64,000 nt of DNA from Streptomyces spiralis (GCF_014654675.1 NZ_BNBC01000003.1:105102-169101); one strand, 5' to 3'; counted from the first letter of the stretch, positions 1 through 8,962 are shown. Notes: generated from the letters alone by a model not told the origin. Made by a program: numbers and translations.

Positions 1-2777
1 TCGTGCCCCATGTTCACGGTCAGTACGGAGATGATGTTGTCGCCCTTCGGCTTCACCAAATCGGCCGGGAAGGTGAGGTCGGCGCTGCCGGTCGTGGAAC
101 TGCCCAGGAAGGTGCCGTTGAGCCAGGCGGAGAACGCCTGCGCCTTGCCGCCGGAGTCCGAGACGAGGTGGATGCCGGTCTCCTTGCCGGTGGCGCGGAA
201 GCGGCCGCGGTACCACGTGTTGCCGGTGTGGAACCCGTAGTCGTCCGCGTAGAGCACCGGCAGCGAGTTGACGCCGGAGACGCTGTTGGTGGTCGTCCTG
301 TCGGCGACCTGCCAGCCGGTGTCGTCGAAACCGGGGGCCGCTTCGGGGGACTCCTCGGCGTGCTTCCAGTTCGTCAGCTCGGGCAGGTGGACGGGGGCCG
401 CGACCGGGATCGTGCCGGTGAGGCTGCCGGTGTCGGTGGCCCGGGTGTTCAGCGCGTGGCCGTTCCAGGTGACACGGTCGGCGGAGGTGAACACCTCGAT
501 GTTCTTGTCATCGGCGTTGTCGCCGGTGAGTGCCACGGTGTCGCCGCCGTCCAGGCTGGTCGCGGTGCGCAGCAGGTGGGTGCCGCGTACGAGCACCGGG
601 CCGGTGGCCGTGTCCTGGCGCCAGAAGGTCTCCGCCGTCGCCTTGTCGCCGACGAGCAGGAGCATCGGGTGCTTTCCGCCGCCGCTGATGCCGATGCGGA
701 TCAGGCCCTTGTGCGTGTAGTTCAGCCGCAGGTCGCCGGTGGCCGCGTCCCAGGTGGTGGTGACCGTGCCGCCGCTGGTGGTCACGGTGGGCTTGGAGGA
801 GTAGCGCAGCACGGTCTCGCCGTCGCTCCCGGAGTCGCCGTAGAGCACGGCGACGTCCCGGTCGCCGACGGCCGCGTGGGTCATGATCTCCGACGTCGAG
901 TACTGCAACTGCGAGTCGCCGAGCCGGTGGTTCGCCACGATCACGTGCGAGTCGCGCCCGTCGAGTGTGATCGCCGTGCCCGGCTGCTGCGGCACGACCG
1001 GATAGGTCGGCGTCGCGGCGGCGGCCGTCGGCACGTCGATGGCGTCGATGGACACGTAGTTGTCCGACGACCCCGAGCCGTGGCTGCCGGTGACGACGAT
1101 CTTCAGCGTGTGCGCTCCGGGCGTCAGGCCGGTCTTCTGGAAGATCACCGCCTGGTTCTCGCCGCCGGAGTCGTCGACCGTGGCCGCCTTGGTGCCGTCG
1201 AGGTAGACGTCGGCGTAGCCGTGGTTGTCGGTCTTCGAGCCGATCCAGCGGATCGCGGTGCCGTCGAAGGGGACGGTGACCGAGTCACCGGCCTTGTTGG
1301 AGAAGGACTCGGTGTGCTTGTAGTCGCCGCCGGTGTAGCTCTGGTCGGCCACGTGCGACCACGAACCGGTGTACTGCAGCGCGGAGTCGGCGTCGTCCCA
1401 GGTGTAGGTGGTGTCCGTGGACGGCTGGGCGTTGAGGTCCAGCGAGATGTGGGTCTTGTCGACCGCCGTGGACGTGGAGTTCCCGTGCCGCAGGACGTGG
1501 AACTGCGTCCTGGTGTCGGGGTTCATCCGGGCGGTGTCGACGACGGCCGGGTCGTCCGGTGGCGCGGCCTTGATCGCGTCGGTCTTGGTGAGCGGGGCGA
1601 CCGACTGCGTGAAGTACCCGATCAGTTTGTCCTCGTAGTACTTCGGGTCCAGCTGTCGGTTCTCGCGGATCGCGGCGCCGTAGTCGTAGGAGGTGTAGTT
1701 CTCCGGCATGCCCAGCCAGCCCCAGTTGGTGCCGCCGTAGGTCATGTAGAAGCTCTGCGCGGTGGCGCCGACGGCTATGTTCTGCTTGTAGAACACGTTG
1801 GCGAACTGGTCGTTGATCAGCTGGGCGCACTTGTCGTAGCCCGGCCCGCCCCAGGGGTCGAAGGCGCCGCCCTGGAACTCCGGCGAGTACAGCGGCTTGC
1901 CCGCCGGATGGTCGTAGGAGATGTCGGGGACGCCGTTCCACTTGGAGGGATTGGAGCAGTTGAAGCCCTGCGGGTAGGAGTCCGGGCCGTCGACGTCCAG
2001 GGCTCCTGTACCGGAGTTGAAGGTGCCGTTGTTGTTGCCGGTCAGCGGTACGGTGATGCCGTCGGCGCGGGCCTTGTCCTCCAGGTGCTCCATGTAGGAG
2101 CGGCCGGCGGCCGAGCCGTTGTAGTACTCGTTCTCGACCTGGTAGGCGATGACCGACCCGGTGCCGTTGGTCATTTGATGGCGGGCGATGATCCGGTCGA
2201 TCTGTGTCAGCCACTCGTCCGCGTACTTGAGGAACTGCGGGTCGTCGCTGCGGTTGTGTCCGGCCTTGGTGGTCATCCACCCGGGCAGGCCGCCGCTGTC
2301 GACCTCCGCGTTGATGTACGGCGCCGGGCGCGCGATCACGTAGAGCCCGGCCTCCTCGGCCATGTCGAGGAGCCTGTCGACGTCACGTACCCCGCTGAAG
2401 TCGTACACACCCGGCTTCGGCGAGTGGTACCCCCAGTCGAAGTAGAGGGAAGTGGCGTTGAACCCGGCGGCCTTCATCTTCTGGAAGATGTCGCGCCACA
2501 GGTCAGGACTCGGGAGCCGGAAGTAGTGGAACTCCCCCGACCACAGGTAGGTGCGCTCGCCGTCGACCAGGAACGAGTAGCCGTCGAACGTCACCGTGTG
2601 CGGCCGGGAGTCGGCGGCGGGCGTGGCGGCGGCCGCCTGCCCGCGGGCGTCTTCCGCCGCGGCGGGCGCGATCAGGCCCGTGGACAGCGCGATGGTCGCT
2701 GCCGTCGCGAGGATCCCCCTCCACCACCGCCGGCGGCCGGGTCTCGCATCTCTTCGACCGACCCGTTCTCTGCGCAC
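1..2777 (-). CDS. secreted GH35 beta-galactosidase (3' end outside window)
   Basis: Secreted family 35 glycoside hydrolase, expected to release terminal beta-galactose outside the cell. The GTG at 2777 follows an AGGGAGG ribosome site by 5 nt. Residues about 1-40 are an Arg-rich segment (RRRWW), a hydrophobic stretch and an Ala-rich cleavage region, so a signal peptide. The TIM barrel begins near residue 58 (DGYSFLVDGER). GH35 signatures are QVENEYYNG, with proton donor near E217, and YSPEFQGG, with nucleophile near E300; NWGWLG and SYDYGA follow. Beta-sandwich domains come after residue 400, including an inserted carbohydrate-binding-like part (WIGSKTDNHGYADVYLDG). The frame is still open at base 1, so at least 925 residues are present. 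It is divergent from a GntR regulator. A second, related GH35 lies at 52989. Family is secure; the natural galactoside is not known. Confidence 0.92.
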   Translation of the reverse strand, partial: MRRERVGRRDARPGRRRWWRGILATAATIALSTGLIAPAAAEDARGQAAAATPAADSRPHTVTFDGYSFLVDGERTYLWSGEFHYFRLPSPDLWRDIFQKMKAAGFNATSLYFDWGYHSPKPGVYDFSGVRDVDRLLDMAEEAGLYVIARPAPYINAEVDSGGLPGWMTTKAGHNRSDDPQFLKYADEWLTQIDRIIARHQMTNGTGSVIAYQVENEYYNGSAAGRSYMEHLEDKARADGITVPLTGNNNGTFNSGTGALDVDGPDSYPQGFNCSNPSKWNGVPDISYDHPAGKPLYSPEFQGGAFDPWGGPGYDKCAQLINDQFANVFYKQNIAVGATAQSFYMTYGGTNWGWLGMPENYTSYDYGAAIRENRQLDPKYYEDKLIGYFTQSVAPLTKTDAIKAAPPDDPAVVDTARMNPDTRTQFHVLRHGNSTSTAVDKTHISLDLNAQPSTDTTYTWDDADSALQYTGSWSHVADQSYTGGDYKHTESFSNKAGDSVTVPFDGTAIRWIGSKTDNHGYADVYLDGTKAATVDDSGGENQAVIFQKTGLTPGAHTLKIVVTGSHGSGSSDNYVSIDAIDVPTAAAATPTYPVVPQQPGTAITLDGRDSHVIVANHRLGDSQLQYSTSEIMTHAAVGDRDVAVLYGDSGSDGETVLRYSSKPTVTTSGGTVTTTWDAATGDLRLNYTHKGLIRIGISGGGKHPMLLLVGDKATAETFWRQDTATGPVLVRGTHLLRTATSLDGGDTVALTGDNADDKNIEVFTSADRVTWNGHALNTRATDTGSLTGTIPVAAPVHLPELTNWKHAEESPEAAPGFDDTGWQVADRTTTNSVSGVNSLPVLYADDYGFHTGNTWYRGRFRATGKETGIHLVSDSGGKAQAFSAWLNGTFLGSSTTGSADLTFPADLVKPKGDNIISVLTVNMGH

Positions 2778-2964
2778 TGCGGCCTCCCTGCCGTCCGACC
2801 AATCAACTTCAAACAGACTCAGTCAAAGTCGAACAGTAAGCGCGTGCGGGGCACTTCACAATGGGGCGGACCGAACGCGGATCCGGCCAGAACCCCGATG
2901 CGACCGATCACGAGCAACTCCCCGGTGCCGCACGGCCGTTGACCGAACGTCCTTGAGGCTGCTT

Positions 2965-2997
2965 CACTGAGGCAGTGGCTCAGCCACTGAACCAGTG
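2965..2997. promoter_or_regulatory. nested palindrome, probable GntR operator
   Basis: A perfect 17-bp palindrome (CAGTGGCT-C-AGCCACTG, 2973-2989) is flanked symmetrically, 3 bp away on each side, by CACTG (2965-2969) and CAGTG (2993-2997). The whole is a 33-bp two-fold symmetric site. It lies in the divergent gap between the GH35 gene and the GntR gene, 38 bp before the GntR start. That position suits autoregulation together with control of the galactosidase. The assignment to this regulator is inferred. Confidence 0.5.
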
Positions 2998-3035
2998 AGT
3001 CGTCGCGCCACCGACAGTAGGTCTGGAGGTCCTCC

Positions 3036-3764
3036 GTGGCAGTGGAGAGCATTCCCCGTCGATCCGTGGTCGACCTGCTGGAAGCCAGGCTGCGCGAGGA
3101 CATCCTCAGCGGTACACACGAACCCGGCTCCCTGCTGCCCCCCGAGCGGGAGCTGGCCGCCGGGTACGGCGTGACACGCACGACCTTGAAACACGCCCTG
3201 ACCCGGCTGGAGAAGGCGGGGCTGCTGAGCACCCGGCACGGTATCGGCACCCGGATCCTGGACTATCTGCGGCTCGGCGGCGCCGAGTTGCTCCCGATGC
3301 TGGCGGCGCAGGACCCCGCGTGGCTCAGGGAGATCTTCGAGGTTCGACGGCACATCGGGACGCTCATCGCCGGCCGCGCGGCGGTCCGGCGGACAGCACG
3401 GCAGGCCCGGCGTCTGGAAGAACTTCTGCACCGAGTGGGCTCGGCCTCGGACGCGGACGCCGCCCAGCTCGCCGACGTGGAGGTGCACCGGGAACTGGCA
3501 CGGGCCACCGGGAACCGGGTCTATCTGCTGCTCACCAACACGCTGCTCAACGCCTACCTCCCGGTGCGGGGAGCCCTTCGGGCACCGTTCGAGGACGCGG
3601 CGGAGGCGTCGAAGCGGCTCGCGCCGGTGGTGCACGCCGTGGTCGGCCACCGGAGCGAGGAGGCGCAGCGCGCGGCCGGAGCGTATCTGCGCGACACCGA
3701 GAAGATCATGTTGAGCTCACTGAATCACGCCCGGGCGCGCTCGGCCCACGACGACTCCGCATAG
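3036..3764 (+). CDS. GntR-family regulator, FadR/FCD subfamily
   Basis: DNA-binding repressor or activator of 242 aa. The winged helix is at about residues 8-75 (VVDLLEARLREDILSG, PPERELAAGYGV, TRTTLKHALTRLEKAGLL, RHGIGTRI). An all-helical FCD ligand domain fills the rest. It keeps the usual D..H and H....H metal or acid-binding pattern: DVEVHRELARATGN near residue 150 and VVHAVVGH near 205. GTG at 3036 is chosen because TGGAGGT lies 5 nt upstream. It is divergent from the GH35 galactosidase and probably controls it in response to a sugar-derived acid. The effector cannot be read from the sequence. The stop codon overlaps the first unit of a 17-bp tandem repeat. Confidence 0.9.
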   Translation: MAVESIPRRSVVDLLEARLREDILSGTHEPGSLLPPERELAAGYGVTRTTLKHALTRLEKAGLLSTRHGIGTRILDYLRLGGAELLPMLAAQDPAWLREIFEVRRHIGTLIAGRAAVRRTARQARRLEELLHRVGSASDADAAQLADVEVHRELARATGNRVYLLLTNTLLNAYLPVRGALRAPFEDAAEASKRLAPVVHAVVGHRSEEAQRAAGAYLRDTEKIMLSSLNHARARSAHDDSA

Positions 3765-3830
3765 GAAACGACTCCGCACAGGAAACGACTCCGCACAGGG
3801 AACGGCGCCCCACAGGGAACGGCTCCGCAC
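3763..3830. repeat. 17-bp tandem repeat, four full units
   Basis: Four head-to-tail 17-bp units start at 3763, 3780, 3797 and 3814 (consensus AGGAAACGACTCCGCAC). The first two are identical and the last two carry a few substitutions. A partial unit precedes them inside the last codons of the GntR gene (ACGACTCCGCA). The array begins in the GntR stop codon and ends about 110 bp before the next gene. It is not a hairpin. It probably grew by slippage or unequal crossover. Confidence 0.85.
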
Positions 3831-3940
3831 AGGAGGGGAATGCTTCCGGGCTGTTCCCGACTCGCTCCCACATATGTCATGTTCCCGTCAAGCGCATCCA
3901 CCATCACACGCACGACACGCCGAATAGCAGAAGGAGCATG

Positions 3941-5086
3941 ATGAGCAGAGCAAGCAAGCGGCGCCGCGCCCTGATCAGCGTGATGCTGTCGGCCGTCATC
4001 GCCGGCAGTGTCCAGCCGGCGATCGCCTCGACGGCCGCGAATCCGGGCAGCCAGGTCCCGCCCTCTCCGCACGCACAGGTCCGAGGTGTCGAGGAGTCGG
4101 TCGCGCGGTCGTTCTCCTCCTCACTCCGCGATCCGCGGTGGCGGGCGCAGGTGCGCTCGGCCGCGCTCGGCACACGAGAGGTGGATCTGCAGGCGCTGGC
4201 CGGCCAGGCCGTCGATACGGCGGGCGGCCGTCTGCGGGCTTCGGTCTCCGCCGCCGACCGACGAATCACGGCCCTGAAGGGGCTGCCCGAGTCGACGGGA
4301 TCGCTGTTGCGTGTACGTCTGGGTGCGCCCTCCATGCGCGCGCGACTGCGTGCCGACACCACCCCCTGGGTCGCCGTCGCGGCAGCCGACGACCACGCCA
4401 CGACTCTCACGGCCTACGACAGCCAGGGCGGCCGTCACACCGTGGACACCGCCCGGGTACCCGAACGTCCGCTCTACGTCCTGGACATCGACGTCTCCAA
4501 GGCTCACCGGGCCGGGATGGCAGTGCTGCGTGACGCGCTCGCCGCGGGCGGACTCGACCGGCTGCCGGACAAACCCGTGAGCACTCTCGACGCGGCGGGC
4601 TGGTGGGCCACCAAGGTCACCGGCGTCGAGGTGAAGGACGACGAGGAGCCCTGGTTCAAGGGCGGAGCCGAGATGTTCTCCCTGGTGACCGGCTTCGGTC
4701 TGGACGGCAAAGTGCGCGTCGACTCGGTCGACATGCCGTACCTGGACGACGACAACACCGTCTACTACCCGAACCAGATCCTGGTCAACTGGTCGAACTA
4801 CAAGTACAACCTCGCCGACGTCGTCATGATGGAGGACGACGACGGCACCAACTACAAGGCGCTGGCCCAGGCGCTCACCACGGCCCTGCTCACGGTGACC
4901 GACCAGGGAACCTACATCCCCCTGGTGAACGCGCTGCTGAGCGCGATGCCCGACTCCTGGTTCACCGATGACCCCGACTACGTGGACTCCTGGTACACCC
5001 TGTCGAAGAACTCCACCGGCCGGCTGAACGGCGCCGCGGGCAACGGCTGGATGACGGTCGAGCCGTACTTCGTCGAGGAACTCTGA
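3941..5086 (+). CDS. secreted protein, DUF3103-like
   Basis: Predicted exported protein of 381 aa and unknown function. AAGGAG at 3931-3936 precedes two adjacent in-frame ATGs (3938, 3941); the second has the better spacing. The N-terminus is basic (SRASKRRRAL), then hydrophobic (ISVMLSAVIAGS) and ends in an Ala-rich cleavage region, a classic signal peptide. The mature part has a helical region, then a strongly acidic, aromatic C-terminal half: DDEEPWFKGGAEMFSLVTGF, DMPYLDDDNTVYYPNQ, ILVNWSNYKYNLADVVMMED and a final WMTVEPYFVEEL. Clustered Asp residues suggest metal binding. The layout recalls DUF3103 exoproteins of Streptomyces and Vibrio from memory; no search was done. It has its own short leader and is followed by a strong terminator, so it is likely monocistronic. 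Confidence 0.7.
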   Translation: MSRASKRRRALISVMLSAVIAGSVQPAIASTAANPGSQVPPSPHAQVRGVEESVARSFSSSLRDPRWRAQVRSAALGTREVDLQALAGQAVDTAGGRLRASVSAADRRITALKGLPESTGSLLRVRLGAPSMRARLRADTTPWVAVAAADDHATTLTAYDSQGGRHTVDTARVPERPLYVLDIDVSKAHRAGMAVLRDALAAGGLDRLPDKPVSTLDAAGWWATKVTGVEVKDDEEPWFKGGAEMFSLVTGFGLDGKVRVDSVDMPYLDDDNTVYYPNQILVNWSNYKYNLADVVMMEDDDGTNYKALAQALTTALLTVTDQGTYIPLVNALLSAMPDSWFTDDPDYVDSWYTLSKNSTGRLNGAAGNGWMTVEPYFVEEL

Positions 5087-5117
5087 CGGAGCCCGCGGCA
5101 TCGCTTCCACCTTCGCG

Positions 5118-5146
5118 GCCTGTCCGGCGGATCTCGCCGGACAGGC
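5118..5146. terminator. bidirectional intrinsic terminator hairpin
   Basis: Perfect 12-bp arms (GCCTGTCCGGCG and CGCCGGACAGGC) enclose the 5-nt loop GATCT. It sits between the convergent DUF3103-like gene, which ends at 5086, and the DUF1062 gene, which ends at 5166. There is no U-tract, as is usual for actinomycete terminators. Confidence 0.8.
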
Positions 5147-5165
5147 CCCTGGTCCTGTGGAGGGC

Positions 5166-5714
5166 TCAGCGCTTGAGGGTGAAGGTGAAGCCGTCGGAGA
5201 GCTTGCCGCTCAGCCGCACCGCCGAGACGAGTCTCCCCTCCGTGATCAGCCTCTCGACCTCGGCCCGCGCAAGACCGCAGCCTTCGGCGATCAGGCGCAC
5301 CGGCCGCACGGGGATCCGCGCCGCGAAGCGGACCGAGACGTCGATCACCTCGCGGTCCAGGTGATCCGATCCGCCGGTGTCGAGACGCCAGGCGCCCGCC
5401 CAGTCGAGGGCGATGCGGTTACGGCGCCGCAGGACCGGATCCTGGAGCAGCTCGGCTGCCAGCCCAGGATCGTTGTCGTGCATCCGGTCCAGCAGCTCAG
5501 GTCGGACGGAGCGCACATTCGTCCGCTCCAGGACGGTGAGCTTCGCCGTGTCCCCGCAAACGGTGCAGAGCACCAGGAGCCAGGCGTCGAGAAGCTTGTG
5601 GTTCGCGTTGACGCGAAACTTGCCGTTGGCCCGGAAGCGCTCCGACGAGCACGTGTGGCAACGGCGGAGAACGGTCGGCAGGCAGGTGGGCATGACCACC
5701 CAGCTATTGAGCAC
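5166..5714 (-). CDS. DUF1062 domain protein (zinc-ribbon-like)
   Basis: Small cytosolic protein of 182 aa in the DUF1062 family, function unknown. Residues 15-60 carry two CxxC pairs (RRCHTCSSE and VLCTVCGD) about 30 residues apart, typical of a structural zinc ribbon. The C-terminal region contains a short helix-turn-helix-like piece (RLIAEGCGLARAEVERLITEGRLV). The start is uncertain: the GTG at 5714 (VLNSWVVMPTC) has no clear ribosome site, and GTG or ATG codons a few residues on are also possible. It is convergent with the DUF3103-like gene across a shared terminator. The upstream 230 bp to 5944 holds no further gene that I can support. Confidence 0.75.
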   Translation of the reverse strand: MLNSWVVMPTCLPTVLRRCHTCSSERFRANGKFRVNANHKLLDAWLLVLCTVCGDTAKLTVLERTNVRSVRPELLDRMHDNDPGLAAELLQDPVLRRRNRIALDWAGAWRLDTGGSDHLDREVIDVSVRFAARIPVRPVRLIAEGCGLARAEVERLITEGRLVSAVRLSGKLSDGFTFTLKR

Positions 5715-5944
5715 AGAAGTACACCGGTTTCAGTGAGAAGTCCGCAGCAGGAAGCAGCGCGGCGCACATGCGCGACGCGCGACGAATCAGCGCTCGGGAG
5801 GTCTCACAGGGTGTACAACGGCACGTCCTTCACCAGACGACTGGGCTCGGCTGCACGGTAGCGGCGCGCAGCCGCGGTGCTCCACCGGTTTTCGAGCGAC
5901 CCGGTCATGCCCTTGAGGCTGCGTCACCCGCAGGCCGTCGACCT

Positions 5945-7453
5945 CTACGAGGTACCGGCCTCGCCGCCTGCGGCCCGTGCCGTGTTCTCTCGGCGGGCCA
6001 CCGCCACTCCGATCGCGCCGACGATCAGCAGTGCGACGACGGTGCCGAGGGTGAACGCCTCGAAGGAGGTGCGGGAGACGCCCCAGACGTCGTGGAAGAC
6101 GTAGTCGATGCCGAAGAGCTGTTCCAGCACTCCGGGGAAGAGCGCCGACCACGACCCGATGAGGATCCAGGCGTAGACGAGCGCTCCGCAGAGCAGGAAG
6201 CCGCGCGTGCCGAAGGGGACGCGATAGGGCCGCGGGACGTCCGGACGGCGGATCCTGAGCAGGACCAGTGCGGGGATGACGACCAGGTAGGACAGCAGCA
6301 AGGTGGTGACCGCGACGGTGAGCACCACGGCGAACACGTCGGCCGCGTCGCCGTTCGCGAACCGCATGGCGGCGAGCATGAACACCGTGGCGACGGCTCC
6401 GGAGAGCAGGTTGGTGCGCACCGGCGTGCCGAGCCGCGGATGGAAGGTGCCGAGGGCGCGGGTGAAGAAGCCGCCGTCGGCCGCGGCCATGGCCTGCATT
6501 CGGTCGCTGACGATCATCCAGGCGCTGCCCTGGGTGAGCAGGGCGAAGACGAACATGACCGCGGTGGTCTTCAGCAGGGGGCCGGCCGCACCGCCGTAGA
6601 CGCCGAAGACGAGGCGGGCGCCTTCCATGAAGCCGCCGATGCCGGTGACCTGGTGGGCGGGGACGACGGCCAGAAGGGCGAGGACCGGGAGCAGGTAGCA
6701 GCAGGCGGCGACCGCGGCGGAGCGGCCGAGGGCGGCGGGCACGTCCCGTTGCGGGTCGTGCATCTCCTCGCCGGCGGCGTTGGGTGCTTCGAAGCCGACG
6801 TAGGCGAACAGCAGGATCGGCACAAGTGCGAGGAAGCCTGCGGTGGTCGGGGTGAAGCTGGTGTCGGTCAGGCCGTGGAAGCCGTGCCGTACCCCGTAGA
6901 GCATGGCCGTGAGGGTGAACGCGGCGAGGGCCAGGACCTTCATGGCCGCGCCCGCGGTGGTGATCCATTTGCCGCGGCGCAGGGAGACGACGGCCGTGAG
7001 GATGGCGATCCAGACGAACAGGAGCTTGAAGGTGTAGTCGGCCACCGTGCCCGAGCCCAGGTGGAAGACGAAGCCGTCCCAGGTCTGCGCGGCGAGGAAG
7101 ACCAGTGAGCCGCCCAGCCAGATGGGGTTGGTGACCCAGTACATGAGGGTGGTGAGTGCGGCCGCCGGACGGCCGAGGGCGAGCTTGACCCAGACGTACG
7201 GGCCACCTTCCTGGGGGAACGCGGCGCCGGTCTCGGCGAACAGCAGGGCGTAAGGGACGAGGAAGAACACGGCGATGGCCGCGGTCCAGGTGGCGGCCTC
7301 TCCGCCGCCGGTGGCGATCTGCCCGACGGTGTCGAAGGAGATGACCGCGGCGATGGCCATGGCGGTGATGTCGAAGCGCTTGAGGCTGCGCTGCAGGGCG
7401 CCCGCCTCGGGCCGGGATGCGCGTGGTTCGGTGGTTGAGACATTGGAGGACAC
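5945..7453 (-). CDS. APC-family amino acid/amine permease
   Basis: Inner-membrane transporter of 502 aa, with the usual length and 12 hydrophobic segments of APC-superfamily permeases. Segment 1 contains the unwound substrate-site region (AAVISFDTVGQIATGGGEA). The conserved FAYVGFEAPNAAGEEMHDPQ of TM6 and its following loop is at about residues 217-236, and RPYRVPFG precedes the last helices. It is the third gene after a class III aminotransferase and an aldehyde dehydrogenase, so the likely cargo is the amine or amino acid those enzymes degrade, such as putrescine, GABA or beta-alanine; that is inference. GTG at 7453 has AGGA 8 nt upstream. Confidence 0.88.
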   Translation of the reverse strand: MSSNVSTTEPRASRPEAGALQRSLKRFDITAMAIAAVISFDTVGQIATGGGEAATWTAAIAVFFLVPYALLFAETGAAFPQEGGPYVWVKLALGRPAAALTTLMYWVTNPIWLGGSLVFLAAQTWDGFVFHLGSGTVADYTFKLLFVWIAILTAVVSLRRGKWITTAGAAMKVLALAAFTLTAMLYGVRHGFHGLTDTSFTPTTAGFLALVPILLFAYVGFEAPNAAGEEMHDPQRDVPAALGRSAAVAACCYLLPVLALLAVVPAHQVTGIGGFMEGARLVFGVYGGAAGPLLKTTAVMFVFALLTQGSAWMIVSDRMQAMAAADGGFFTRALGTFHPRLGTPVRTNLLSGAVATVFMLAAMRFANGDAADVFAVVLTVAVTTLLLSYLVVIPALVLLRIRRPDVPRPYRVPFGTRGFLLCGALVYAWILIGSWSALFPGVLEQLFGIDYVFHDVWGVSRTSFEAFTLGTVVALLIVGAIGVAVARRENTARAAGGEAGTS

Positions 7454-7594
7454 GGGCAGTTCCTAGGGAGGGAGAGGAGTGACTGCGAGGGGGCGCGTGC
7501 GGTGCGCCGCTACGGTGTGGGGTCCGTGTCGGGTGGTACTGGGCCGGGTCCTGCCCGGGGGGCCCGGTCGGGGCCGGGCCTCCCGGGAAAGGCG

Positions 7595-8962
7595 TCAGGC
7601 GGCCCGGATCTCGCCGGTGGGCTCGGTGCGCTCCAGGACGCCGCGCAGGGCGGAGGCCGCTTCCTTGGCCTCGGCCTCGGTCATGATGAGCGGCGGGGAC
7701 AGCACCAGGCTGTGCGCGGAGTCGCGCACGATCACGCCCGTCTCTCGGCGGATGACGTCGTGCGGCATCCGGTCGGGGTTCAGGGGCAGGGGTGCGCGGG
7801 TGGCGCGGTCCGCGACGAGTTCGACGGCGAGCATCATGCCGACGGAGCGGATCTCGCCCACGATCGGCAACTCGCCGAGCTGCGCCTGCAGTTCGGCGTG
7901 CAGGAAGGAGCCGATGCTCGTCGCGCGGGCGAGGAGGCCCTCCTTCTCGATGATGTCCAGGTTGGAAGTGGCCACCGCGGTGGCGACGGGGTGGCCGTTG
8001 TAGGTGTAACCCATGGGGAAGCCGTGGTCGCGCAGCATGACCTCGGCGACGTGGTCGCCGACCAGGAGGGCGCCGAGCGGGACGTAGCCGGAGGTGATGC
8101 CCTTGGCGGTGACGATGATGTCCGGGGTGACTCCGAAGTACTGGGCGGCGAACCACTTTCCGACGCGGCCGTAGGCGGTGACGACCTCGTCGAAGATCAG
8201 CAGGATGCCGTGCCGGTCGAGGACCTCGCGCACGCGGGGCCAGTAGTCGGCCGGCGGGACGAGCATGCCGCCGACGCCCATGATGGGTTCGCCGATCATC
8301 GCGGCGATGTTGTGCGGGCCGATCTCCTCGATGCGCTCCTCCAGTTCGCGGATGAGGAAGTCGGTGACCTGCTCCGGGGTCAGCGGCTGGTCGCCGTAGA
8401 GCTCGCGGCGGTACGGCCACGGGGGCGTGAGGTGGGAGACGTGCGGCATCATCGGGGCGAAGCCCTCGTGGTAGAGGGGGAAGCCGGTGGCCGAGCCGCC
8501 GCCGTAGCCGATGCCGTGATAGGCCTTGCTGCGCGCCAGGATCCAGGTCCGGCTGCTCTCCCCGCGCCGGTGGTGGTAGTAGCGGGCCATCTTGATGGCC
8601 GCCTCGTTGCCCTCGGAGCCGCCCGAGGTGAAGTAGACGTGGTTCAGGGGGTCGGGGGCGAGGGAGGCCAGGCGCGCGGCCAGTTCGATGGCGCGCTCGT
8701 TGGAGAACTCCCAGAAGCTGGTGAAGTACTCCAGCTTCTTCATCTGCTCGTGCGCCACGTCGGCGAGTTCGGTGCGGCCGTGGCCGATCTGGGCGAGCCA
8801 GAGGCCGCCGGTGGCGTCGAGGTACCCACGGCCCTCGGTGTCCGTGAGGCGGCAGCCGGATCCGGAGGTCATGACGACGCGCTCGGTGGCGCTGCCCGGC
8901 AGGTACGGGTGGATGATGTGCGCTCGGTCCAGCCGGGTGAGGTCTGCGGCGTCGAGGGTCAT
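7595..8962 (-). CDS. class III PLP aminotransferase (omega-amine type)
   Basis: Cytosolic fold-type I transaminase of 455 aa. It should move an amino group from a terminal amine or omega-amino acid to pyruvate or 2-oxoglutarate. The cofactor cup includes SGGSEGNEAAIKMAR near residue 107. The aspartate that pairs with the pyridine nitrogen is in LLIFDEVVTAYGRVG, and the Schiff-base lysine is in IIVTAKGITSGYVPLGA near residue 285. A C-terminal PPLIMTEAEA completes the fold. The ATG at 8962 has AAAGGA about 10 nt upstream. It lies between aldehyde dehydrogenase and permease genes on the same strand: transamination gives the aldehyde that the dehydrogenase oxidises. The exact substrate is not resolved. 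Confidence 0.88.
   Translation of the reverse strand: MTLDAADLTRLDRAHIIHPYLPGSATERVVMTSGSGCRLTDTEGRGYLDATGGLWLAQIGHGRTELADVAHEQMKKLEYFTSFWEFSNERAIELAARLASLAPDPLNHVYFTSGGSEGNEAAIKMARYYHHRRGESSRTWILARSKAYHGIGYGGGSATGFPLYHEGFAPMMPHVSHLTPPWPYRRELYGDQPLTPEQVTDFLIRELEERIEEIGPHNIAAMIGEPIMGVGGMLVPPADYWPRVREVLDRHGILLIFDEVVTAYGRVGKWFAAQYFGVTPDIIVTAKGITSGYVPLGALLVGDHVAEVMLRDHGFPMGYTYNGHPVATAVATSNLDIIEKEGLLARATSIGSFLHAELQAQLGELPIVGEIRSVGMMLAVELVADRATRAPLPLNPDRMPHDVIRRETGVIVRDSAHSLVLSPPLIMTEAEAKEAASALRGVLERTEPTGEIRAA

Noticed and set aside
3..2942. 979-codon open frame on the plus strand opposite the left GH35 gene
   Set aside because: It is an antisense frame kept open by high GC. Its product is Val/Gly/Arg-rich low-complexity with no domain, while the minus frame gives a full GH35 with catalytic motifs.
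3763..3830. 17-bp repeats considered as iterons of an origin
   Set aside because: No rep gene, no AT-rich segment and no DnaA boxes nearby; a gene-end slippage array is simpler.
5787..8420. 877-codon minus-strand frame across the permease and aminotransferase
   Set aside because: It is out of frame with both real genes, crosses their intergenic gap, and gives Arg/His/Pro-rich sequence without motifs.
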